In this document: positions 7,599 through 12,493 of the stretch, piece by piece | Layout of the letters: the number at the start of each line of letters is the position of its first letter | Numbering within the stretch: the first letter of the stretch is position 1 | Assembly (NCBI GenBank): GCA_964487455.1 | Contig: CAZARE010000413.1 | Location: 1 to 12,493 of the forward strand | Source: DASWJZ01 sp964487455 | GTDB lineage: Bacteria; Pseudomonadota; Alphaproteobacteria; Rhizobiales; Afifellaceae | DNA: 12,493 bases | Direction: 5' to 3' | Notes under the pieces: generated by a model | The model's database searches: none | What the model was told of the DNA's origin: nothing | The model's input: only the letters and a program-made list of their open reading frames with translations | Made by a program: the position numbers and the translations under genes

Positions 7599-7687
7599 CG
7601 GCTTCCGCAAACGAAGCCGTCGCAAAGCGACTTTTTGCACAAGCCCGCCCCCTCGGCAAGCGCGAATCGCGCCGCCATGGGGCGGGC
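7599..7687 (-). promoter_or_regulatory. Structured segment in the rlpA-csp gap, probable csp leader and/or rlpA terminator
   Basis: Three inverted repeats sit side by side. GCCCGCCCC (7643-7651) pairs perfectly with GGGGCGGGC (7679-7687), and its loop carries a further nested stem, GCGCG (7660-7664) with CGCGC (7668-7672). GTCGC (7619-7623) pairs with GCGAC (7627-7631) over AAA, followed on the plus strand by TTTTT. CGGCTTC (7599-7605) pairs with GAAGCCG (7613-7619). Read on the minus strand, the first lies 24 bases after the rlpA stop and could be its terminator, although no U-run follows. The rest would lie in the 5' leader of the cold-shock gene. The two smaller hairpins share base 7619, so they nearly stack. 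Confidence 0.5.
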
Positions 7688-7710
7688 CGTGCGCGATGAA
7701 CCGGCTGGAC

Positions 7711-8073
7711 TCAGCCTGTCGAGAGCACCGTGAGGCGGACGTCGGTAATGCCCTTCTTGATAAAACCAAGCTTGCCAGCGGCTCCCTTGGTAAGGTCGAT
7801 GATGCGGCCATCGACAAACGGGCCTCGGTCGTTGATGCGCACGACGACCGAGCGCCCGCTCCCGACGTCCTCGACTTTCACCTTGGTGCCAAATGGCAAG
7901 GACGGATGTGCCGCGGTCATCGCTGCCGGGTCGCAGCGCTCGCCAGAAGCGGTGAGCGAGGTCAGCGAATACCAGGATGCCCGGCCATTCTCGGCCCGGG
8001 CATCCGCATCAAAAGTCCAGCATGAAACGGCGACGAGAAGCACCGCAGCAACGGGTCTTGCCGAAAAAGTCAT
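7711..8073 (-). CDS. rlpA: Minimal RlpA-like double-psi beta-barrel envelope protein
   Basis: A 120-residue exported protein. Residues 1-27 are a signal peptide (VAAVLLVAVSCWT core; type I cleavage likely near ADARA). The stretch AVSC at 15-18 is also a borderline lipobox, so it could instead be a lipoprotein, like its namesake rare lipoprotein A. The rest is one RlpA-type barrel: GRASWYS, LTASGERCDP, MTAAHPSLPFGTKVKVED, RSVVVRINDRGPFVDGRIIDLT. Glu45, His56 and Asp82 match positions conserved in RlpA lytic transglycosylases, which cut peptidoglycan strands lacking stem peptides. There is no SPOR domain and almost no linker, so recruitment to the septum in the usual way is not expected. AAGGGG lies 6 bases before the ATG. 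Its promoter region is relatively AT-rich. Confidence 0.9.
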   Translation of the reverse strand: MTFSARPVAAVLLVAVSCWTFDADARAENGRASWYSLTSLTASGERCDPAAMTAAHPSLPFGTKVKVEDVGSGRSVVVRINDRGPFVDGRIIDLTKGAAGKLGFIKKGITDVRLTVLSTG

Positions 8074-8163
8074 CTATTCCCCTTCTCCGTTGGTGTTCGG
8101 AACGGCGGGGAAAGAAGCCCAAAGCTGGCGAGAATTTGCCCGTGCGGGGATACAATCTGGCAA

Positions 8164-8186
8164 TGTTGCAGCGATTCCTTGCAACA
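8164..8186. promoter_or_regulatory. Operator-like dyad upstream of rlpA
   Basis: TGTTGCA (8164-8170) and TGCAACA (8180-8186) are perfect inverted arms separated by 9 bases, so their centres lie 16 bases apart. They are about 90-113 bases ahead of the rlpA start. The geometry suits a dimeric repressor or activator, but a chance match or an RNA hairpin is possible. Confidence 0.4.
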
Positions 8187-8337
8187 CCACATAGTCCCTG
8201 GACAGATGGATTTGTGCTTAACGCCTCCTGTCTGCGAATAACCTTACGTAATTCAAAAATAATGGCTCAGGTTACACCATACAGAGTCCGGCAACTACTC
8301 TGGTTGACGGCAGATCCTAACCCATCGTGAACAGTGG

Positions 8338-8367
8338 CAACAAAAGGGCCGGCGGCGACGCCAGCCC
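8338..8367 (-). terminator. Rho-independent terminator of the first BA14K gene
   Basis: On the minus strand GGGCTGGCG pairs with CGCCGGCCC over the loop TCGC (9 bp with one G-T), followed at once by TTTTGTT. It begins 25 bases after the stop of the gene ending at 8393. The stem, tight loop and T-tract make it the best terminator in the window. Confidence 0.85.
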
Positions 8368-8392
8368 AATTCTCGTAACAATTCGATACGGA

Positions 8393-8776
8393 TCACCGGC
8401 AGAAGTGATAGCGCTGGTCATAGCCGTAGAAGAATCCGGTCTCGTCGTCGAACGAGACGTAGCGAGCTCGGCAGTATGCGTACCACTCCCGCGTCCACGG
8501 CTCGGGAGGCCCATAGTAGACTGGCGCCGACTCATAGTAGCGAACCGGTGGAGGCGGAGGCGCGATAAAGACCGGCGCCGGCTCGTAGTAGTGATAGCGC
8601 GGCTGCGACAAGGTGCTACCCAGAATGGCTCCCGCCGCTAGGCCAAAGATCGTTGCCGCGGCTACCTGCCCACCATGGTGGCGATGATGGCGGTGTTTCG
8701 CTTCGGCAGAGGTGGTGAACGACGCGGCAGCCAACGTTAAGGCCAAAGCCGCCGAGGCTAACTTCAAGAAACGCAT
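8393..8776 (-). CDS. BA14K family secreted protein (His-rich paralogue)
   Basis: A 127-residue exported protein. Residues 1-26 are a signal peptide ending AEA. The mature protein opens with KHRHHRHHGG, a His/Arg cluster, followed by a hydrophobic Gly/Ala stretch (38-57) that resembles a glycine-zipper membrane segment, then a Pro/Tyr-rich linker (YYEPAPVFIAPPPPPVRYY), and last the BA14K core WTREWYAYCRARYVSFDDETGFFYGYDQRYHFCR with two Cys (102 and 126). The family is named after a 14-kDa immunoreactive Brucella protein described as lectin-like; the molecular role is unclear. The ATG at 8776 has GGGAG 8 bases upstream and gives a clean signal peptide; the longer open frame to 9301 only runs over the neighbour. 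It is a paralogue of the gene at 8964-9296, and each has its own hairpin downstream. Confidence 0.9.
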   Translation of the reverse strand: MRFLKLASAALALTLAAASFTTSAEAKHRHHRHHGGQVAAATIFGLAAGAILGSTLSQPRYHYYEPAPVFIAPPPPPVRYYESAPVYYGPPEPWTREWYAYCRARYVSFDDETGFFYGYDQRYHFCR

Positions 8777-8905
8777 TCTCGTGTCTCCCGTTCGCGCCCC
8801 TTCAGCGCTTTCCAAGCTGTCGAGTCCCATCTTCTGCCCTGCAGCCTGAACGCCTCCTGAATGGAAGTGGGTTCCCGGACATGCGCACCGATCTGCGCAG
8901 GAGAC

Positions 8906-8933
8906 AGAAGGCCGGCGCATGCGCCGGCCTTCT
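8906..8933 (-). terminator. 28-bp perfect palindrome, probable terminator of the second BA14K gene
   Basis: AGAAGGCCGGCG, loop CATG, CGCCGGCCTTCT: a perfect 12-bp stem starting 30 bases after the stop of the gene ending at 8964. No long U-run follows on the minus strand (CTTCTGTCTC), but the A-side and T-side of the stem resemble common alphaproteobacterial terminators. Its core is nearly the same as the hairpin at 10275-10300. Confidence 0.65.
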
Positions 8934-8963
8934 TGGAGAGGAGTGTGGAGACAGAAAGGAGAC

Positions 8964-9296
8964 TCAGTGGCACATGTGCCGGCGACCGTCATGGCCGAGG
9001 TAGGTGCCAGAGCGCGCGTCAAAGCTGACGAACCTCTTGCCGCAATAGGCATACCATTCCGGCGTCCACGGTGGCGGCGCATAGCTGTAGATGACGGGCG
9101 GCGGCGCGACATAGACCGGCGCGGGCTCGACATAGTAATAGCGCGGGCGCGCCGCGGCGTTACCGAAGATGGTGCCAGCCGCGAAGCCCACGACGCCGCC
9201 CAGTAGAGCATCCCTGCCGCTTGCGCTGGCCGGGGCGGAGAAGACGACTGCGGAGAAGGCGAGGACTGCGGCAGCAAGCGAGCACAAGATACGCAT
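8964..9296 (-). CDS. BA14K family secreted protein
   Basis: A 110-residue exported protein with the same plan as the downstream paralogue: signal peptide 1-25 (ending ASA), a Gly-rich hydrophobic segment (about 30-48, LLGGVVGFAAGTIFGNAA), a Pro/Tyr linker (YYYVEPAPVYVAPPP), and the BA14K core WTPEWYAYCGKRFVSFDARSGTYLGHDGRRHMCH with two Cys (85 and 109). It lacks the His cluster seen in the other copy. Its core is closer to the family consensus as I remember it (SFD..SGTYLG.DG.RH.C). The ATG at 9296 was chosen because it starts the signal peptide; GGGAA lies about 9 bases ahead. An in-frame start at 9368 would put 24 polar residues in front of the signal peptide. Likely produced by tandem duplication; role unknown beyond surface or periplasmic location. 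Confidence 0.9.
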   Translation of the reverse strand: MRILCSLAAAVLAFSAVVFSAPASASGRDALLGGVVGFAAGTIFGNAAARPRYYYVEPAPVYVAPPPVIYSYAPPPWTPEWYAYCGKRFVSFDARSGTYLGHDGRRHMCH

Positions 9297-9426
9297 GGCA
9301 CATTTTCCCAAGGCCCGGAGCAACCAGCGCGGGCTCACGGCGCTTTCGCGCCAAGTGCAGCGATTCATGGCACCTTAAACTAAACAGCGCCTTAACGGCC
9401 TGAAGCAGCGGGAAGGACGGTTCCTG

Positions 9427-9774
9427 CTATCCGCGCCGCCAAGCGCCCATTCGCATCCTGAGTGCCGGCGGGATTCCGTATTCGCGGAGCACGGCCTCGG
9501 TGTTCCTCAGGCCGCAGACCTCGCGCTGCACCACAAAGTGCCAGAGCGCATCTGCCGCCTCATCGAACAGACGGGTCCGCCGGTTCTCTCCTGGACGTTC
9601 GCCGGCGGCGGTCTCTCTCTCGACTTCCCGCCAAGCCGCCAGAGCTTTCTCGAAGGAGCGGGTGAGACGCGCGAGGGTTGCCGCCTTCTCCTCTAGCAAC
9701 TCGGCATCGAGTGCGGAGGCGGCGGGGCCGAGAACCGGTCGAGGCGCGAGGATCTGCGGCGGCTTCACTGTCAT
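9427..9774 (-). CDS. DUF6665-like conserved protein
   Basis: A soluble, mostly helical protein of 115 residues with no signal peptide. The first part is a Pro-rich tail (MTVKPPQILAPRPVLGP), then a long charged helix (LDAELLEEKAATLARLTRSFEKALAAWREVE, about residues 23-53), and last a compact motif, ALWHFVVQREVCGLRNTEAV followed by LREYGIPPALRMRMG. That ending matches what I remember of DUF6665, a small family of rhizobial proteins without known function; this is from memory. Two starts are possible: ATG at 9774, or in-frame GTG at 9798 (123 residues). Neither has a convincing ribosome site; I prefer the ATG. It lies 74 bases after the pilin gene on the same strand and may share its transcript. 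Confidence 0.75.
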   Translation of the reverse strand: MTVKPPQILAPRPVLGPAASALDAELLEEKAATLARLTRSFEKALAAWREVERETAAGERPGENRRTRLFDEAADALWHFVVQREVCGLRNTEAVLREYGIPPALRMRMGAWRRG

Positions 9775-9848
9775 TGCCGGCTTAAATGCCGCGCGCACCG
9801 ATGTCGCGCAAGGCTTCGGCCGGGTGCAATCGGTGATCGGCGGCTAGA

Positions 9849-10025
9849 TCAGGTGCCGGCCGCGAAGAGGGCGTCCGCCACCTCCATCGCCTTGTTGACA
9901 AGGTTTACGCCGAGCGTCGTCAGCACGCCAATGATAGCGACGGCTATCAGCGTGGCGACGAGACCGTATTCGATGGCCACGGCGCCAGTCTCGTCGGCGG
10001 CGTAACGTTGAATGAGACACTGCAT
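9849..10025 (-). CDS. flp: Flp family type IVb pilin precursor
   Basis: A 58-residue prepilin, normal for Flp. The leader MQCLIQRYAADETG ends in Gly14, followed by AVAIEYGLVATLIAVAIIGV: Glu19 at +5, Tyr20 at +6 and the long hydrophobic helix are the hallmarks of Flp/PilA pilins cut by a TadV/CpaA-type prepilin peptidase. The mature pilin would be 44 residues and assembles into tight-adherence (Tad) pili. The rest (NLVNKAMEVADALFAAGT) is typical. No cpa/tad genes are in the window, so this is either an orphan pilin or a second copy. The start has only a weak ribosome site (GAAG). Two direct repeats lie 47-80 bases upstream. The gene is easily missed for its size, and the same bases are open in another frame. 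Confidence 0.93.
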   Translation of the reverse strand: MQCLIQRYAADETGAVAIEYGLVATLIAVAIIGVLTTLGVNLVNKAMEVADALFAAGT

Positions 10026-10071
10026 GTTTCAATCTTCGCCGAGCCGCGGCTGGAAAGCGACGGAAACTCTT

Positions 10072-10105
10072 TGTTTACCTTAGCGGGCCGCTGTTTACCT
10101 TGGCG
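10072..10105. repeat. Tandem direct repeats upstream of the pilin gene
   Basis: TGTTTACCTTAGCG (10072-10085) and TGTTTACCTTGGCG (10092-10105) match at 13 of 14 positions and start 20 bases apart, about two helical turns. They lie 47-80 bases before the pilin start, reading AAGGTAAACA in its direction. The placement suits binding of an activator or repressor to the same DNA face. Confidence 0.6.
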
Positions 10106-10274
10106 CGTGGCGCCCGTCGGCCGCGCAACATTTCCGGCCCCCTACGAAACGCGATTGCCCGGCCGGCGCAACACGGCTGAAACCGCCCGAGCGCATATGT
10201 TCGCCTGGGTATTGGGACGCCGATCGGCACTGCCCCCGCCACGGCTAGTCCTTCGACCCAACCTCCCGTCCGCT

Positions 10275-10300
10275 GAGGGCCGGCCTTTGCGCCGGCCCTC
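10275..10300 (+). terminator. Terminator-like hairpin without an obvious upstream gene
   Basis: GAGGGCCGGC (10275-10284) pairs perfectly with GCCGGCCCTC (10291-10300) over a 6-base loop, with CCCTTGTTTG after it on the plus strand. The 20-base core differs from that of the palindrome at 8910-8929 at only 3 positions. It lies inside a divergent gap, so no called gene is transcribed into it. Confidence 0.5.
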
Positions 10301-10360
10301 CCCTTGTTTGGCGCTGCATTTCCCGGGCTGGGGACTTCGGGAACGAAGCCGATGCATGCC

Positions 10361-10390
10361 GAAACCCTTCCCCGGTTTCTCCCGTATAAT
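10361..10390 (+). promoter_or_regulatory. Haemoglobin promoter: consensus -10 with overlapping dyad
   Basis: TATAAT at 10385-10390 is a perfect -10 box, giving a leader of about 30 bases before the ATG at 10428. At the -35 position there is no good TTGACA match; instead perfect inverted arms GAAACC (10361-10366) and GGTTTC (10374-10379), 7 bases apart, cover the -35 and most of the spacer. A weak -35 plus a dyad suggests regulation, by activation or repression. Confidence 0.55.
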
Positions 10391-10427
10391 CGGCGTCACG
10401 GCCATCCGCCGACTCAGGGAGGCTTCA

Positions 10428-10880
10428 ATGAACCGCTTTTCTCTTGCGCTTGCAGCCACGCTCTTCGCCGCGTCGCTCGCCGGCCCGCAGCCAGCTGACA
10501 TCGCGCATGCTCAGGACACGCTCTACAAGCGCCTCGGGGGCTATGACGCCATCGCCGCGGTCACCGACGACTTCATCGGCCGGCTTCTTGCGGATGAGAT
10601 GTTTGCCCGCTTCTTCGCCGGTTTTGCTACCGACTCCAAGAAGCGCATCCGCCAGCACATCGTCGACTTCGTTTGTGAGAAGACCGGGGGGCCCTGCTTC
10701 TACACCGGTCGCGACATGAAGACTTCACACGAAGGTATTGGCATCTCCAAGGAAGAGTGGGACAAGTCGTTGCAGCTCTTCAGCGAGGCGCTAAAGGCGC
10801 TTGATGTGGCCGAGGCGGAGAGCCAGGAGCTTGCGGCGCTCATCCTTCCGCTGGAAGCGGACATTGTTGACAAGAAGTAG
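10428..10880 (+). CDS. glbN: Exported group 1 truncated haemoglobin
   Basis: A 150-residue haem protein. Residues 1-28 form a signal peptide (RFSLALAATLFAASLAG, cut after AHA), so the globin is predicted to work in the periplasm. The globin part (about 30-150) has LYKRLGGYDAIAAVTDDFIG, the turn MFARFFAG, GGPCFYTGRDMKTSHEGIGI with His101 as the proximal F8 haem ligand, and a C-terminal helix. Aligned by eye with mycobacterial trHbN, the distal B10 tyrosine position holds Ile50, and the E-helix distal sites hold Ile rather than Leu/Gln, so the haem pocket looks apolar. Cys83 and Cys90 flank the GGP turn and could form a disulfide. Possible roles are oxygen or NO handling or haem binding; these are inferred. 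AGGGAGG 5 bases before the ATG fixes the start. An FAD oxidoreductase gene follows after 51 bp. Confidence 0.9.
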   Translation: MNRFSLALAATLFAASLAGPQPADIAHAQDTLYKRLGGYDAIAAVTDDFIGRLLADEMFARFFAGFATDSKKRIRQHIVDFVCEKTGGPCFYTGRDMKTSHEGIGISKEEWDKSLQLFSEALKALDVAEAESQELAALILPLEADIVDKK

Positions 10881-10931
10881 GGCAACTATCGCCCCATCCC
10901 TTGAGGGCTGTTCGACGCGCGGGCGAGCCGA

Positions 10932-12493
10932 TTGAGCGTCACCGATGCCATCATCATCGGGGGCGGACACAACGGTCTTGTTTGCGCCGCCTATCTCGCC
11001 AGGGCCGGGCTTGAAGTCACCGTGTTGGAGCGGCGGCATGTGGTTGGCGGCGCAGCGGTAACGGAGGAGTTCTCTCCCGGCTTCCGGAATTCCATCGCCG
11101 CCTACACGGTGTCCCTGCTCAACCCGAAAGTCATCCGCGACCTCGAGCTTCACCGGCACGGCCTCAGAATCGTCGACCGCGCCCTTGCCAACTTCCTGCC
11201 GCTGCCGGACGGACGCTCGCTGAAGATCAGTGCCGGTCGCACGAAGGTTGAGGTGGCGAAATTCTCCGCGCGCGACGCGGAGCGGCTCGACGCGTTCGAG
11301 GCGATGCTGCAGCAGGTCGCCGACATGCTGCGCGCGTTGGTGCTCAAGACACCGCCGAACGCGGTTGCCGGATGGCCGAGCGCGCTGCCGGAGCTCTTGA
11401 AGCTCGCGAGCCTTGGCCGGCGGGCCAGCCGTCTCGACATGGAAGGGCGCCGCGCACTTGCTGACCTCTTCCTCAAGTCGGCGGGCGGCGTGCTCGATGC
11501 GTGGTTCGAGAGCGATCCGATCAAGGCCATCTACGGCTTCGATTCCATCGTCGGCTCCTATCAGAGCCCGTACACGCCGGGCTCAGCCTACGTGCTTCTT
11601 CATCACGCGTTCGGCGAGGTGAACGGGCGGCGCGGCGTATGGGGGCACGCCATCGGCGGCATGGGCGCGATCACGCAGGCCATGGCCAAGTGCTGTAGGG
11701 AGCGTGGCGTCACCATCCGCACCGGCACGGCCGTCAGCGAAGTGATCGTGGAGAAGGGACGCACCATCGGCGTCGTGACGGAGACAGGCGAGACGCTCCG
11801 CGCCAACACCGTCGTCACCAACCTCAATCCCAAGCTCACCTTCACGCGGCTCGTCGATGCGGCCGCGCTGCCGGCGGACTTCCTCAGGCGAATCAAGAAC
11901 TGGCGCTGCGGCTCCGGCAGCTTCCGCATGAACGTGGCGCTGTCGGAGCTTCCAGATTTCTCCTGCATGCCCGGCACAGCGTCGGCCGAGCACCATACAG
12001 CCGGCATTATCATCGCGCCGAGCCTCGCCTACATGGACCGCGCGTTCATCGACGCGAAGCTCTCCGGCTGGTCACGCGAGCCGGTGATCGAGATGCTAAT
12101 CCCATCCACCGTCGACGACAGCCTCGCGCCGAAAGGGATGCATGTGGCGAACCTTTTCTGCCAGCACGTGGCGCCGGAGCTGCCAGCCGACTTTCCTGGC
12201 GGGTCGTCGTGGGACGACCACAAGGAAACGGTCGCCGACCTGATGATCGAGACCGTCGACGCCTATGCGCCCAACTTCGCTGCTTCGGTCATCGGGCGGC
12301 AGGTGCTTTCGCCACTCGACCTGGAGCGTGAGTTCGGACTCATCGGCGGCGACATCTTTCACGGGGCCTTGTCGCTCGACCAGCTGTTCTCCGCCCGGCC
12401 GATGCTCGGCCATGCAGACTATCGCACGCCACTCCCGGGCCTCTACATGTGCGGGTCAGGCACGCACCCGGGCGGCGGCGTCACCGGCGCGCC
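10932..12493 (+). CDS. PYROXD2-like FAD/NAD(P) oxidoreductase, TTG start (3' truncated by window edge)
   Basis: A flavoprotein of the phytoene-desaturase/amine-oxidase superfamily; 520 residues are visible and about 10-20 are probably missing. The N-terminus has the dinucleotide fold IIIGGGHNGLVCAAYLARAG (G10, G12, G15) with VLERR (Glu33 for the ribose) and VVGGAA. The centre has GGMGAITQAMAKCCRERGV and NTVVTNLNPKLTF, and the end has GGDIFHGALSLDQLFSARP and GLYMCGSGTHPGGGVTGA, all typical of PYROXD2-type proteins. Human PYROXD2 is mitochondrial, and the substrate of bacterial members is unknown. The only reasonable start is TTG at 10932, because an in-frame TGA at 10902 blocks longer starts and no ATG or GTG lies before the FAD motif. 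The ribosome site (GGGCGAG) is weak. It may be co-transcribed with the haemoglobin gene 51 bp upstream. Confidence 0.9.
   Translation, partial: MSVTDAIIIGGGHNGLVCAAYLARAGLEVTVLERRHVVGGAAVTEEFSPGFRNSIAAYTVSLLNPKVIRDLELHRHGLRIVDRALANFLPLPDGRSLKISAGRTKVEVAKFSARDAERLDAFEAMLQQVADMLRALVLKTPPNAVAGWPSALPELLKLASLGRRASRLDMEGRRALADLFLKSAGGVLDAWFESDPIKAIYGFDSIVGSYQSPYTPGSAYVLLHHAFGEVNGRRGVWGHAIGGMGAITQAMAKCCRERGVTIRTGTAVSEVIVEKGRTIGVVTETGETLRANTVVTNLNPKLTFTRLVDAAALPADFLRRIKNWRCGSGSFRMNVALSELPDFSCMPGTASAEHHTAGIIIAPSLAYMDRAFIDAKLSGWSREPVIEMLIPSTVDDSLAPKGMHVANLFCQHVAPELPADFPGGSSWDDHKETVADLMIETVDAYAPNFAASVIGRQVLSPLDLEREFGLIGGDIFHGALSLDQLFSARPMLGHADYRTPLPGLYMCGSGTHPGGGVTGA

Larger units (their letters stand above)
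8074..8392. other. 319-bp intergenic region between rlpA and the first BA14K gene
   Basis: No gene found. The part next to rlpA is its promoter and leader. Bases about 8205-8285 are clearly AT-richer than the surroundings and include the palindrome TTACGTAA (8244-8251). A dyad at 8164-8186 and a minus-strand terminator at 8338-8367 are listed separately. A 22-codon frame starting at 8262 has no ribosome site and was not called. Confidence 0.7.
10026..10427. other. 402-bp divergent intergenic region between flp and the haemoglobin gene
   Basis: No gene found. It holds, left to right, the pilin promoter side with direct repeats (10072-10105), a GC-rich stretch without features, a terminator-like hairpin (10275-10300), and the haemoglobin promoter (10361-10390). 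The haemoglobin frame stays open back to 10008, but that upstream part has no ribosome site and a strong one lies at 10416-10422. Confidence 0.7.

Noticed and set aside
8830..8870. GGAAC-N18-CGTT on the minus strand upstream of the first BA14K gene, like an EcfG general-stress sigma promoter
   Set aside because: As I recall the consensus, the spacing is at least one base too long. A similar pair ahead of the second BA14K gene (9394-9424) has 22 bases between, clearly wrong. Not called.
9339..9352. GGCGC-TTTC-GCGCC hairpin upstream of the second BA14K gene
   Set aside because: Only 5 bp with no T-run; common by chance at this GC content.
10008..10427. N-terminal extension of the haemoglobin frame back to 10008
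   Set aside because: It would bury the signal peptide inside the protein and ignores the strong AGGGAGG site and the TATAAT box directly before the ATG at 10428.

Overview
The window is about 12.5 kb of GC-rich DNA packed with genes on both strands. It reads as a chromosomal housekeeping region of an alphaproteobacterium of the order Hyphomicrobiales (Rhizobiales), probably near Phyllobacteriaceae or Brucellaceae. That placement is inferred from two BA14K-family proteins, an aatA-type class Ib aspartate aminotransferase, a DRL/COG4091-like oxidoreductase, a Flp pilin and a DUF6665-like protein. I see no integrase, transposase, CRISPR array, tRNA, rRNA or phage gene.

Layout. Positions 1-3229 (+) hold the 3' three quarters of carB, then greA; a strong intrinsic-terminator-like hairpin lies between them. 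Positions 3279-5179 (-) are a two-gene operon: a SAF-domain NAD(P)-dependent oxidoreductase (COG4091/DRL-like), whose stop codon shares one base with the start of a glutathione S-transferase. A 111-bp divergent promoter region separates this from aatA (5291-6493, +), which is followed by a 73-residue basic protein (6553-6774). On the minus strand lie a cold-shock protein with a long RGG/GGY-rich N-terminal extension (6826-7446), preceded by a strongly structured leader; a minimal RlpA-type double-psi beta-barrel protein (7711-8073); two tandem BA14K secreted proteins (8393-8776 and 8964-9296), each with its own hairpin terminator; a DUF6665-like protein (9427-9774); and a 58-residue Flp/type IVb pilin (9849-10025). 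A 402-bp divergent gap then leads to an exported group 1 truncated haemoglobin (10428-10880, +) and a PYROXD2-like FAD oxidoreductase that starts at TTG and runs off the right edge (10932-12493, +).

How they work together. carB and aatA serve pyrimidine/arginine and amino-acid metabolism, and greA supports transcription elongation. From the cold-shock gene to the pilin, the minus-strand genes are mostly cell-envelope or surface proteins, and each seems to be its own transcription unit. I found no clear, wholly new multi-gene system. The points most worth a second look are the glycine-rich cold-shock protein with its folded leader, the predicted periplasmic truncated haemoglobin that lacks the usual B10 tyrosine and has a dyad at its promoter, the DRL-like enzyme coupled to a GST, the repeats ahead of the apparently orphan pilin, and a terminator-like hairpin with no gene in front of it.
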